A stretch of DNA of 64,000 nt. Origin: Bradyrhizobium manausense (GTDB taxonomy: Bacteria > Pseudomonadota > Alphaproteobacteria > Rhizobiales > Xanthobacteraceae). The notes below the pieces were generated by a model that saw nothing but the letters and a program-made list of their open reading frames with translations, was not told the origin of the DNA and did not search any database. Positions within the stretch are counted from its first letter, which is position 1; each line of letters opens with the position of its first letter. The translations under genes were made by a program, and so were the position numbers. Below are positions 29,432-37,553 of the stretch, piece after piece. The stretch is from the NCBI RefSeq assembly GCF_018130615.1, contig NZ_JAFCKB010000001.1:558001-622000 (forward strand), read 5' to 3'.

Positions 29432-29800
29432 CTACGCCACGCAAATGCCTGCTACCGCGACCTTCTGAAACAGATGCGGACTTGCGACGGCGGATGCGGG
29501 GTAGATCGCGATCTTCGCGCGGAATTCCGGGTGGGTGAACGCCGCGCGGAAATGCGCATTGGATTCCCAGACCGCGTAATTGAGATAGGTCGGACTGTCG
29601 CCGACGGCGCGGTGAAGCTGGGTCGAGATGAAGCCGGGCTGCCGTTTCATGAAAGCGGCGTCGTCCTGCCAGCTCGTCAGGAAGCTCTGTTCGTCCGCGG
29701 CATCGAGCGTGAACAGATTGACCAGCACCACGGGGCCGGTCTCGAGTGCGATCTGGCGGTCGATCGGGAAGCTCGGGTCGAGCGGGCGCATCTGGGGCAT
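29432..29800 (-). CDS. Antibiotic biosynthesis monooxygenase (ABM)-domain protein
   Basis: A 122-residue ferredoxin-like alpha+beta barrel protein. The segments PVVLVNLFTLD, FMKRQPGFISTQLHRAVGD and YLNYAVWESNAHFRAAFTHPEFR are typical of cofactor-free quinol monooxygenases and related haem- or quinone-binding proteins. It is divergent from a MarR gene, across a region with palindromic operators, so it is probably the main target of that regulator. A role against quinones or phenolics is inference. Confidence 0.85.
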   Translation of the reverse strand: MPQMRPLDPSFPIDRQIALETGPVVLVNLFTLDAADEQSFLTSWQDDAAFMKRQPGFISTQLHRAVGDSPTYLNYAVWESNAHFRAAFTHPEFRAKIAIYPASAVASPHLFQKVAVAGICVA

Positions 29801-29826
29801 GGCATTACTCCTCGCGATTTGGTATT

Positions 29827-29878
29827 ATCATGTCAATTGGACAATACATTACATATAGGTTTGACATGATGATGTCAA
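29827..29878. promoter_or_regulatory. Divergent promoter with MarR-type operators
   Basis: ATCATGTCAA (29827-29836) and TTGACATGAT (29861-29870) are a perfect 10-bp inverted repeat 24 bases apart. TTGACAT-N4-ATGTCAA at 29861-29878 is a compact palindrome, and TGTCAATTGGACA at 29831-29843 is a weaker one. On the minus strand TTGACA (29878-29873) and TATGTA 17 bases on form a good sigma-70 promoter for the ABM gene, overlapped by both sites. Confidence 0.75.
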
Positions 29879-29897
29879 TACGGAGCGGTGATTACAA

Positions 29898-30362
29898 ATG
29901 AGCAAAGCCAGGCGAACCCCAGCGGGTGAGGCCCTGACCGGCCTCATCCTCGACCTGTTCCGGGCCAATGGCCTGCTCCTGACTGCTGGCGACCGGCTGG
30001 TCGCCTCGCTCGGCCTCACCAGCGCGCGCTGGCAGATCCTGGGGGCGATCGTCGATGCCGAACGTTCGGAGCCGGTAGCGTGGCTGGCGCGCAATCTCGG
30101 AGCCAACCGCCAGAACGTGCAGCGGATCGTCAACGACCTCGAGCGGGATGGCCTCGTCGCATTCGAGACCAACCCGCATCACCGCCGGGCGCAGCTCGTG
30201 GTGCTCACCGACAAGGGCCGGCAGGTCTACGATGCCGCCGGACGCTTGCAGGTGCCGTGGGTCAATGGTCTGGCGGATGGCTTGTCAGTGAAAGACATTG
30301 AGGCGACCCATCGCCTGATCAGCGTTCTGCGCGACCGGCTTGAAGGAACCGGCGAGGGCTGA
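29898..30362 (+). CDS. MarR-family transcriptional regulator
   Basis: Winged-helix dimer of 154 residues, likely repressor of itself and of the divergent ABM gene. The recognition region is VAWLARNLGANRQNVQRIVNDLERDGL and the wing TNPHHRRAQLVVLTDKG. Its start lies 97 bases from the ABM start, with the operator palindromes between them. The ligand is unknown. Downstream lies the second copy of a 49-bp repeat, beginning three bases after the stop. Confidence 0.9.
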   Translation: MSKARRTPAGEALTGLILDLFRANGLLLTAGDRLVASLGLTSARWQILGAIVDAERSEPVAWLARNLGANRQNVQRIVNDLERDGLVAFETNPHHRRAQLVVLTDKGRQVYDAAGRLQVPWVNGLADGLSVKDIEATHRLISVLRDRLEGTGEG

Positions 30363-30364
30363 TC

Positions 30365-30413
30365 GCCCGTGGGGCGCACCGCCGGGCAGCGCGCTGCCTG
30401 CGGCAAGCCGAGA
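30365..30413. repeat. 49-bp repeat, copy 2
   Basis: Near-identical to 29222-29270, but here non-coding, directly after the MarR stop codon. Confidence 0.8.
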
Positions 30414-30488
30414 ATCCGGTTTAGAATCAACCCCGTTCTACTGTGCATGGGGTTGTTTTCGCAGAAGTTCATGAGGCGAGAAGAAACC

Positions 30489-33356
30489 TCACGCCACGCG
30501 GCGAACGGCGTTGAGCGTCTCGATGGTCAGGCCCACCTCGGCCGCCGGGCAGGGCTTGCCGAAATAAAAGCCCTGCACCGCGGTGCAGCCGCATTCGCGC
30601 ACGAAGTCGAGCTGCTCCACCGTCTCGACGCCTTCCGCCGTGGTCTCGACGCCGAGCACCGAGCCGAGGCTCGCGATGGTGCGGACGATGGCGACGCTCT
30701 CCGGGCTTTCGCCGAGCGTGCCGACGAAGGAGCGGTCGATCTTGATGCGGTCGAACGGAAACTTGCGCAAGTAACTCAGCGACGAATAGCCGACACCGAA
30801 ATCGTCGAGGCTGACGCGCACGCCGAGGGCGCGGAGCTGATGCAGGATCCCGATCGTGGCTTCGCTGTCGTCGAGCAGCGCCGTCTCGGTGACCTCGAGC
30901 TCGAGCCGCTGCGGCAGCAGGCCGGCTTCCGCCAGCGCGCTCGTGACCATCGCCACCAGCCCGCGCGAGCGGAACTGCACCGGCGACAAGTTCACGGCGA
31001 CCGTGACATCCGGCCATGCTGCAGCTGTGGCGCAGGCCGTGCGCAGCACCCATTCGCCGATCGGAACGATCAGCCCGTTCTCTTCGGCGATCGGAATGAA
31101 CTCGGCCGGCGAGACGAGGCCGCGCGAGGGATGCTTCCAGCGCAGCAGCGCCTCGAAGCCGGTGAGCTCGGTGGTGTCGAGCCGCACCTGCGGCTGAAAC
31201 ACCAGATGGAATTGGTTGGCTTCCAGCGCGCCGCGCAGATCGTGCTCGACCGCGTGCCGGCTGCGCGCTTGTTCCTCCATCTCGGGCTCGAACAGCTGAT
31301 ATGCGCCGCGCCCCTTGGCCTTGGCCTGGTAGAGCGCAAGGTCGGCGCATTTCATCAGCTCGTCGGCATCCAACCCGTGATCGGGCGCGATTGCGATACC
31401 GATGGAGGCGCCGACATGGATGGACTGGCTTTCCAGCGGCGGCGGGTGTCCGATGATCTCGACCAGGCGTCTTGCAAGCCGCTCTGCCGATTGCGGCTGC
31501 GGTCCGCGCTGGAGCACGGCGAACTCGTCGCCGCCGAGGCGCGCGACGGTGTCGTGCTCGCCGACATTCTCCCTCAACCGTGCCGCGACCCAGCGCAGCA
31601 ATCGGTCGCCGGCGGCATGTCCGAGCCGGTCGTTGACGGTCTTGAAATTGTCGAGGTCGAAGCACAGCACGGCCATGGCGCCGCCGGCGATCGCGACCTG
31701 GTTCAGCCCTTCGCTCATCTTCTCGCGGAACAGCGTACGGTTGGGCAGGTCGGTGAGCGAGTCGTGCTGCGCCATGTGCGCGACGCGCGCCTGGGCCTTG
31801 TGGCGCTCGGTGACGTCTTCGTAGGTGACGACCCAGCCGCCATGCACCATCCGCTTATGGTTGAGCTTGATGATGCGGCCGTCGCTCAAATGGCGGTGCA
31901 GCGTGTGCTCGCCCTCGCGCAGCCGCTCGACGTAGTCGGCATAGAGCCTGGCGCCGGTCATGTTCGGATGGATGCCGAGCGAGCAGCTGTGCTCCATGAT
32001 CTCGCGCATTGAAATGCCCGGCTTCACGATGTCGGGCGACAGCCCGTACATCTCGATGTAGCGGCGGTTGCAGACGATCACGTGCAGGCTCGCATCGAGC
32101 ATGCACAAGCCCTGGCTCATATTGTTCAGCGCCGCATCGAAGCGGCGATACTGCTCGCTCAATTCCTCGACGGCGCGTTCGCGCTCGGTAATGTCCTCAT
32201 AGGTGGCGACGAAGCCGCCCTCGGGCAGCGCGCAATAGCGCACCGAGATCATCGTGTCGTTGATCATGCGCCGGCGCATCGGCGAGGAATCGTTGTTCTC
32301 GATCCGGGCGCGGGCAGCTTCCAGGATCTGCTGCGGGCTGTATTCGGAGGCGAAGGCGCCGTTGGCCATCGACCGCTCGATCAGCTCGGAGAGATGCGTG
32401 CCCGGCTTGCTCTCCTCCGGCGACAGCCGATAGATCTTCTGATAGGTGGAGTTGCAGATGCGGAGGCGCATGTCGCCGTCGTAGAAGGCGAGCCCATGCG
32501 CCATGTTTTCGAGCGCGGCATCCAGCATGAGGTTTTGCTGCTTCAGCGTCTCTTCGTGCTGCAACCGCGCGGTGACGTCCTCGTGCACGGTGACCCAGCC
32601 GCCATCGGGCATGAAGCGGGATACGGCCTGCACTTTTCGACCGTCATGGCATGTCACGAGAATGGTCTTCGGGCTTCTCGTCCGGATGTCGTTGGTCCGG
32701 GCATCGCGGAACGCGTCTCCGGACATCGCCGCTCGGTTGCCGCGTGACAGCCAATGATCGATGGCCGCGCCGTGGGCGATGCCGGGCTTCACCACGTTCG
32801 GGTCGAGATTGTAGAGTTGCAGGAAGCGCTCGTTGCAGACGACGACACGCCCGCCGGCGTCATACATGATGAGGCCGTGCGACATGTGGGCGAGCGCGTG
32901 CTGGCTGCGCTCTGTCTGCAGTTGCAGCTCGGCCTCGAGGCGGGCGAGGCGGCTGACATCGTCGCAGATCGTCATCCAGCCGCCGCCGGGAAGCGGCTTC
33001 AGTTCGAGCGTGATGACAAGGCCGTTTGGGAGTGTCTGTCGCGTCTGGAACGGCTCGCCGGCCGCAATCAACGCGATCCGCGAAGCGTAGAGCGCATCGA
33101 GCTCGCCCGCCGGGATATTCCCGCGTGCCACGCTGTGGGCGAGCACGTCGCGGTAGCTCGTTCCGAGCCTGACGATATCGGCCGACATGTCGAATAGCGT
33201 CAGGTAGCGCGCGTTGACCAGCACGATGCGATTGTCGGCGTCGTAGACGCAAACGCCCTGCTCCATGCCGTCGAGTGCAAGCTGGCTCAGTGAGAGCAGG
33301 GCCTGTTGGCCTTGCTCGCGGCACGCACCGAGCTCGTTGTCGCGGGTCGACGTCAT
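30489..33356 (-). CDS. Four-PAS GGDEF-EAL cyclic-di-GMP protein
   Basis: A 955-residue soluble signalling protein. Four PAS domains of the PAS_7 type are visible by their repeated pattern (GMEQGVCVYDADNRIVLVN, MSHGLIMYDAGGRVVVCN, MAHGLAFYDGDMRLRICN and MSQGLCMLDASLHVIVCN), each followed by a KPG- or RLG-type turn. A canonical GGDEF (ARLGGDEFAVL) and a canonical EAL (FEALLRWKHPSRG) with DDFGVGYSSL follow. The RxxD inhibition site before GGDEF is replaced by GEHD, so product inhibition is not expected. Both activities look possible; which dominates cannot be told. No TM segment. Confidence 0.93.
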   Translation of the reverse strand: MTSTRDNELGACREQGQQALLSLSQLALDGMEQGVCVYDADNRIVLVNARYLTLFDMSADIVRLGTSYRDVLAHSVARGNIPAGELDALYASRIALIAAGEPFQTRQTLPNGLVITLELKPLPGGGWMTICDDVSRLARLEAELQLQTERSQHALAHMSHGLIMYDAGGRVVVCNERFLQLYNLDPNVVKPGIAHGAAIDHWLSRGNRAAMSGDAFRDARTNDIRTRSPKTILVTCHDGRKVQAVSRFMPDGGWVTVHEDVTARLQHEETLKQQNLMLDAALENMAHGLAFYDGDMRLRICNSTYQKIYRLSPEESKPGTHLSELIERSMANGAFASEYSPQQILEAARARIENNDSSPMRRRMINDTMISVRYCALPEGGFVATYEDITERERAVEELSEQYRRFDAALNNMSQGLCMLDASLHVIVCNRRYIEMYGLSPDIVKPGISMREIMEHSCSLGIHPNMTGARLYADYVERLREGEHTLHRHLSDGRIIKLNHKRMVHGGWVVTYEDVTERHKAQARVAHMAQHDSLTDLPNRTLFREKMSEGLNQVAIAGGAMAVLCFDLDNFKTVNDRLGHAAGDRLLRWVAARLRENVGEHDTVARLGGDEFAVLQRGPQPQSAERLARRLVEIIGHPPPLESQSIHVGASIGIAIAPDHGLDADELMKCADLALYQAKAKGRGAYQLFEPEMEEQARSRHAVEHDLRGALEANQFHLVFQPQVRLDTTELTGFEALLRWKHPSRGLVSPAEFIPIAEENGLIVPIGEWVLRTACATAAAWPDVTVAVNLSPVQFRSRGLVAMVTSALAEAGLLPQRLELEVTETALLDDSEATIGILHQLRALGVRVSLDDFGVGYSSLSYLRKFPFDRIKIDRSFVGTLGESPESVAIVRTIASLGSVLGVETTAEGVETVEQLDFVRECGCTAVQGFYFGKPCPAAEVGLTIETLNAVRRVA

Positions 33357-33527
33357 GGGATCAGCGGGATCTCGGCGGCAATAGACTTAACGCAACGTAA
33401 TTCAGCCACGGAGCGTAGCGAAGAGGCGGGAAAATTCCCTTAAGCGCCGTAGTTTACGGAGGGTGACTGGCGATGGAGAGCGAGTGCACGAACCGCTGGC
33501 CCACAGAGCGATAGCAGGGCTCAACGC

Positions 33528-34403
33528 CTACGGCCCGTACAACACGAGTTCCGTATCAGTGAGATCGGCCAGCCGTGGGCGATGCGGACCCTTGAAATAT
33601 TTGCGGCCGCGTCGCTCGGTATAAATACCGACAAGGCCGGGGATGGGCTCGTTGGAATCGACCAACACCGAGATCTTGCCGAGCCGCAGCAACAACCGGC
33701 CGATGCGGCCGGCGCAGGCGGCGTATTCGGCGGCGTTGCGGCAGTAGATCAGCTGCATCGCCGGCGGTGCGATGAAACCGCGCCGGATCCGCACCGGTTG
33801 CAGGATGAAGGGGAAGACGCCCTTCGGCGTGCGGCAGACCAGGCTGAGGCAATTATAGCGCGCATGCCGTGTCAGCAACTCGGTCTCGGCCTCGGACAGG
33901 CCCTCGATCTGCTTGGTGTGTGGGGAGATGACTTCGATCTTGCTCCAGCGCGGAGCGCGCGACAGGGCCGGCACCGAGACGAACAGGCCGCGGCAATAGG
34001 CGCGAAAACCCTGCGTCTCGATGAGCGGCCAGGTCCACGGAGCCGGGCTGATGTTGAGATAAGTCACGTGCTTGTGCCGCTGCGCGATCTTGGTCAGCAG
34101 CGGCGCATAATTGCGGTAGGCCGGCTCGACATACCAGCTCGACAAATTGCACTGGATGGCGGTCTCCTCGCCATCCCTGCGCGCGGTGTAGATCAGGAGC
34201 AGTACGCCGACCGGTTCGCCGTCATTGTCGAGCATGTAGCCGAAGCGCGGATAGCCATCCGGCACCGGCCGGAAGGCCTGCCGGCGCAGACCCTGGATCC
34301 AGTAGCTGTGCGACCGGCCAACGAAGCCGCGCGTCAGCAAGTCCGCGATGGCTTCAACATCGGACTCGGTAATCTCGCGACATCGGACCTTGGTATGGAT
34401 CAC
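33528..34403 (-). CDS. GNAT-fold acyltransferase-like protein of the aminoacyl-carrier locus
   Basis: A 291-residue protein starting at a GTG. The first 150 residues look like a GNAT domain (CREITESDVEAIADLLTRGF, YVEPAYRNYAPLLTKIAQR), and the rest (about 150-291) is a second alpha+beta part that may be a degenerate second GNAT. It is the third gene of a minus-strand operon, 36 bases after the amino acid:[carrier protein] ligase. By analogy with acyl-carrier-dependent GNAT enzymes it could move the aminoacyl group from the carrier protein to an amine acceptor; this is inference. I do not recognise a closer family. Confidence 0.7.
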   Translation of the reverse strand: MIHTKVRCREITESDVEAIADLLTRGFVGRSHSYWIQGLRRQAFRPVPDGYPRFGYMLDNDGEPVGVLLLIYTARRDGEETAIQCNLSSWYVEPAYRNYAPLLTKIAQRHKHVTYLNISPAPWTWPLIETQGFRAYCRGLFVSVPALSRAPRWSKIEVISPHTKQIEGLSEAETELLTRHARYNCLSLVCRTPKGVFPFILQPVRIRRGFIAPPAMQLIYCRNAAEYAACAGRIGRLLLRLGKISVLVDSNEPIPGLVGIYTERRGRKYFKGPHRPRLADLTDTELVLYGP

Positions 34404-34439
34404 GCTCGTCTTGCCCGTGGAAATGGTCGGCCTCTTACC

Positions 34440-35417
34440 TTAGCGCCAGCCTTCGCCGTGAGCGTCCACCGCGACGTGCGGCATGCCCAGAATGTCCCGC
34501 ACCTTGGCGGGCCAGGCGGAGAGATCCGTGCCGTGGGTGTGGAACATGGCGACGGCCAGGCGATCCATGCCGAAGGCGACGCAGCCGGTGTGCGCGGGCT
34601 CGCCATTGGCGTCCTGGATACCCCAGGTCGTGCCGAAATGTTCGCGATGATAGTTGAAGCTCATGCAAGCTGTCGGCTGCTCTTCCGAGCGTAGTGGGAT
34701 CAGGAGCTCGAACTTGAGCTGCTGCTGCTTCTGGCTCACCGCCTTCATCTGGCCGACGCGGCCGAAGAAGGGATCGCTGGCATAATCGACGCGGAAGGTC
34801 AGGCCGAGATCGGTCGCGATCGCCTGCGCGCGCACCATCCAGCGCTCGCGGAAATCGGCGACGTCATCGGGGGTGCCGATGCAGACATATTCGCGCATCC
34901 GGAACGATTGCAGCCGGTCGAGATGCTTCGAGGGCTCGCGGCGGAAGCAGTCGGCGGCGACGTCGAAGCGCAGGCCGCCCTTCGGCAATTGGCCACGGCT
35001 CGCCGCGATCGGGTACACGGGATAGCAGGCAGCCGGCGACAGCACGAGATCGGCGGGCGAGAGCGACGAAGTCCAGTCGCCGCCGGCATCGAAGCGGCTC
35101 ACCGCAGCGTTGATCTCGCGTTCGGTGCCGTGCAGGCCGCAGACGCAGCCGAGCAGATTCGGAAAGCTCTTGAGATAGCCGGACTTTTCCAGCTGCGCCC
35201 GGCTCATCACCGGCGGAAAGCGCATCACCTCGGTGCCGGCTTCGCGGTTGCCGGTGATCAGCGCGGCGAGCTTCTCGACGACGCCCTCATAGAGCGCGGT
35301 GCGGGCGTAGACGCCGTCCGAGCCCATGCGGTGGAACAGCTTGTCGGCGAGATGATCGAGCGGGTCGACAATTTCTGGCGCGGTTTCGGGTGAGTTAGGG
35401 AGGACGGCAATGTTCAT
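34440..35417 (-). CDS. Amino acid:[carrier protein] ligase (atypical seryl-tRNA synthetase homologue)
   Basis: Class II synthetase catalytic core that activates a small amino acid (glycine or alanine in studied Bradyrhizobium and Agrobacterium homologues) with ATP and loads it on the phosphopantetheine arm of a carrier protein rather than on tRNA. It has 325 residues and no N-terminal tRNA-binding coiled coil. Zinc ligands typical of atypical SerRS are present at Cys131 (AACYPVYP), Glu176 (MREYVC) and Cys279 (HTGCVAFG); I recall the same numbering for the characterised Bradyrhizobium enzyme. Motif 2 is near FRREPSKHLDRLQSFRMRE and motif 3 is GMDRLAVAMF. AGGA precedes the ATG. The gene sits 39 bases after the dehydrogenase-like gene; the carrier gene is divergent. 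Confidence 0.93.
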   Translation of the reverse strand: MNIAVLPNSPETAPEIVDPLDHLADKLFHRMGSDGVYARTALYEGVVEKLAALITGNREAGTEVMRFPPVMSRAQLEKSGYLKSFPNLLGCVCGLHGTEREINAAVSRFDAGGDWTSSLSPADLVLSPAACYPVYPIAASRGQLPKGGLRFDVAADCFRREPSKHLDRLQSFRMREYVCIGTPDDVADFRERWMVRAQAIATDLGLTFRVDYASDPFFGRVGQMKAVSQKQQQLKFELLIPLRSEEQPTACMSFNYHREHFGTTWGIQDANGEPAHTGCVAFGMDRLAVAMFHTHGTDLSAWPAKVRDILGMPHVAVDAHGEGWR

Positions 35418-35456
35418 GGGATGATGTCCTGCTATCTGAAAATTGTTCTTATTGGT

Positions 35457-36674
35457 TTAGTCACGAAGGCTCGTCGGCACGCCGCTCATCAGCGTCGAGG
35501 TGGCGGCGTTGGCCAGAATACGGTCGTTGTTGATCATGATCGGCGACGACAGCACGTCGCGCAGATGGCGGCCCATGGTGAACTCGCCGTCGTTGCGATA
35601 GCCGGAGAGGCCAGCGGTGCGCATCGCATGCATCACGGTCTCGACCGCGAGCTCGGAGGCTTGCACCTTGAGAAGGGTGATCGAGGACTGGAAATCGAGC
35701 GAGCCGAGCGCGCGCTCGTCATGTTCGGCGCGGGCGAAAGCGTCGATATTGGCTGATATCAGCGCGCGCAGCTTCGCCAGCGACATCTTCGCAGCCGTGA
35801 AGTGCGCGGCCGCCGGCGGCATCTGACCACCGGAGCTGCGGGCCGCCTTGCGGACGAAAGCCTGCGCGCGCGTGACGGAGGCAGCGGCAATACCGGCCCA
35901 GGCCGACGACCAGCACAGATGTGCGAACGGCGTCATGGTCTGAGCGTGGATCTTGTCATAGGCTTCCGGGAAGACGCGGTCGGCGGGACAATCGACCTTC
36001 AGCTCGAAGCCGGTCGAGCAGGTGCCGCGCATGCCGAGCGTTTCCCAGCCTTGCGTCTGCTTCAACGAATAATCGTCCTTGGCGAGCGCCAGCAGCACCT
36101 GGTCGGAAGCCGCGGCCTCAGTGGCGCGGCGGGCGATGGTGACGAGGCCGTCTGCCTCGGCGCCGTATGAGATCACGGTGGCGTCGCGCACCAGTGAGAC
36201 GGTGTCGCCGGCGTGGTCGACGGCTGCCGCGCTGGCGCGGATGTTGCCGCCGTTCTGGCCTTCGGTGGTGGAGGAAGCGAGCAGCCACTGGTCGCGGGCG
36301 ACCCGGCGCATCATGGTTTCCATCCACGGGATGCCGTGACCGTGCCTGACGACGCAGGCGACCTTGGTGGTGTGCATGGCATAGATCATCGCGGTCGAGG
36401 CGCAGGCGCGCCCGAGCGTGTAGCAGATGTCGGTGACATCGTGGATCGAGGCGCCAAGGCCGCCGAACTCGGCCGGGATCATGACGCCGAGTAATTTCTG
36501 CTCACGGGCAACTTCGAAAGCCTTGTGGGGGAAGCGGGCGTCGCGGTCGACCCCGTCTGCGTCCGTCGCTGCCGCAGCGGCGGTTCGCGCGGCGCGCTCG
36601 ATCAGGGATGGACCCTGCTCGAGGAAGCTCGTCTGCGTTTCGTCGACAGTGAGGACCGCTTCACGCACGTTCAT
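35457..36674 (-). CDS. Acyl-CoA dehydrogenase-like flavoprotein of the aminoacyl-carrier locus
   Basis: A 405-residue protein with the acyl-CoA dehydrogenase fold: N-terminal helices, a central beta domain (QWLLASSTTEGQNGGNIR to GWETLGMRGTCSTGFEL) and a C-terminal helical bundle. It is first in the operon, with GGAGG before its ATG. By hand alignment the two positions that carry the catalytic Glu in this family are Ala251 (helix G position, as in isovaleryl-CoA dehydrogenase) and Ile381 (position of medium-chain dehydrogenase). This suggests a reaction other than ordinary alpha-beta desaturation, perhaps oxidation or hydroxylation of a carrier-bound aminoacyl group. Substrate is inferred from the neighbouring ligase and carrier protein. 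Confidence 0.88.
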   Translation of the reverse strand: MNVREAVLTVDETQTSFLEQGPSLIERAARTAAAAATDADGVDRDARFPHKAFEVAREQKLLGVMIPAEFGGLGASIHDVTDICYTLGRACASTAMIYAMHTTKVACVVRHGHGIPWMETMMRRVARDQWLLASSTTEGQNGGNIRASAAAVDHAGDTVSLVRDATVISYGAEADGLVTIARRATEAAASDQVLLALAKDDYSLKQTQGWETLGMRGTCSTGFELKVDCPADRVFPEAYDKIHAQTMTPFAHLCWSSAWAGIAAASVTRAQAFVRKAARSSGGQMPPAAAHFTAAKMSLAKLRALISANIDAFARAEHDERALGSLDFQSSITLLKVQASELAVETVMHAMRTAGLSGYRNDGEFTMGRHLRDVLSSPIMINNDRILANAATSTLMSGVPTSLRD

Positions 36675-37033
36675 ACTCGTCCGCCTCCGGTTTGTCGTTC
36701 AGGATCGCCGGCCATCATTCGCGATGCCGCTCGAAGCGATCCTCCGACCATCTTTGCTTGTGGGACGAGGCTACGGATTTAATTCAAATTCGTCGATGAA
36801 ATAGAGGGTAAACGAACTGCAATTCCGGACGAACAGTTAAGGTCCGGTTGTTTGCATCCTCCGAATTTCGACGGTCACGTTAGGGATCTGGAAGAAGTCC
36901 GAATTTCCGACAATCTGAGTCATCGTTTACTAAGAAGCATGAAGTAATGGTCACGCCCATTGTAGGATCGGCCCGTCGCGGCCATCGTACGGGGCGACAG
37001 GTCCGACCTCGATAGACAGATGGGAATTTAACC
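36675..37033. promoter_or_regulatory. Divergent intergenic region of the aminoacyl-carrier locus
   Basis: A 359-bp gap between the dehydrogenase-like gene and the carrier gene, clearly richer in A and T than its surroundings from about 36770 to 36960. It must contain both divergent promoters. I see no convincing inverted repeat, coding frame or RNA structure in it. Confidence 0.55.
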
Positions 37034-37306
37034 ATGCAGGCCTTCCACACCGACGTGCGTGATCGCATCATCAAGCTGGTGAAGGGCATCCTCGAACAGA
37101 ATTCGCTCATCACCGATGTCACGCCGTCGACGAAGCTCGTCGATGCCGGCCTGACCTCGATGGACATGGTCAATCTGATGCTGGGCGTCGAAGCCGAGTT
37201 CGACTTCACCATTCCGCAGTCCGAGATCACGCCGGAGAATTTCAAGTCCGTCGAGACGCTGGAGCGCATGGTCGCGACCCAGCTGAAGCTGGCGGCCGCG
37301 GCTTAG
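37034..37306 (+). CDS. Acyl carrier protein for the amino acid:[carrier protein] ligase
   Basis: A 90-residue four-helix carrier protein. The phosphopantetheine attachment site is Ser42 in DAGLTSMDMVN, a variant of the usual DSL motif. It is acidic in the middle and ends in an Ala-rich helix. Unlike fatty-acid AcpP it is not beside fab genes; it is divergent from the ligase operon, and ligases of this type are known to charge an adjacent small carrier protein. It therefore probably carries glycine or alanine as a thioester. A phosphopantetheinyl transferase must be supplied from elsewhere. Confidence 0.92.
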   Translation: MQAFHTDVRDRIIKLVKGILEQNSLITDVTPSTKLVDAGLTSMDMVNLMLGVEAEFDFTIPQSEITPENFKSVETLERMVATQLKLAAAA

Positions 37307-37313
37307 TCGCGTA

Positions 37314-37440
37314 GTCGTCCCGGCGTAGGCCGGGACCCATACCCCGCGATCCGTCGGCCGCGGATGGTAGCAGTACCGAACGACTGATCTTCGCCAAATT
37401 ACTCCCTATGGCAATGGGTCCCGGCCTTCGCCGGGACGAC
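37314..37440. repeat. Palindromic repeat, family B, full copy
   Basis: GTCGTCCCGGCGTAGGCCGG and ATGGGTCCCGGCCTTCGCCG-type arms, closing in GGGACGAC, frame a 60-70 base centre. It follows the carrier gene and could end its transcript. Right-arm relatives are at 9484-9509 and, more loosely, 42761-42797. Confidence 0.8.
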
Positions 37441-37553
37441 ACTGAGTATCTAGCCAGCGCTTTACGTCCCTCACAGCACGCCCCCGTTCCAAAACCGCCG
37501 CAAAACTGGCATAGCTTAACCATGTCGCAGGTCGCGGACAGGGTGGAGCAGGC

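Noticed and set aside
30369-32012. 547-codon plus-strand frame
   Set aside because: Antisense to the four-PAS GGDEF-EAL gene; composition typical of a shadow frame.
34440-35417. Reading the ligase as a seryl-tRNA synthetase
   Set aside because: It has only the catalytic core with the zinc ligands Cys131, Glu176 and Cys279, and lacks the N-terminal tRNA-binding domain. A carrier protein gene is next to it.
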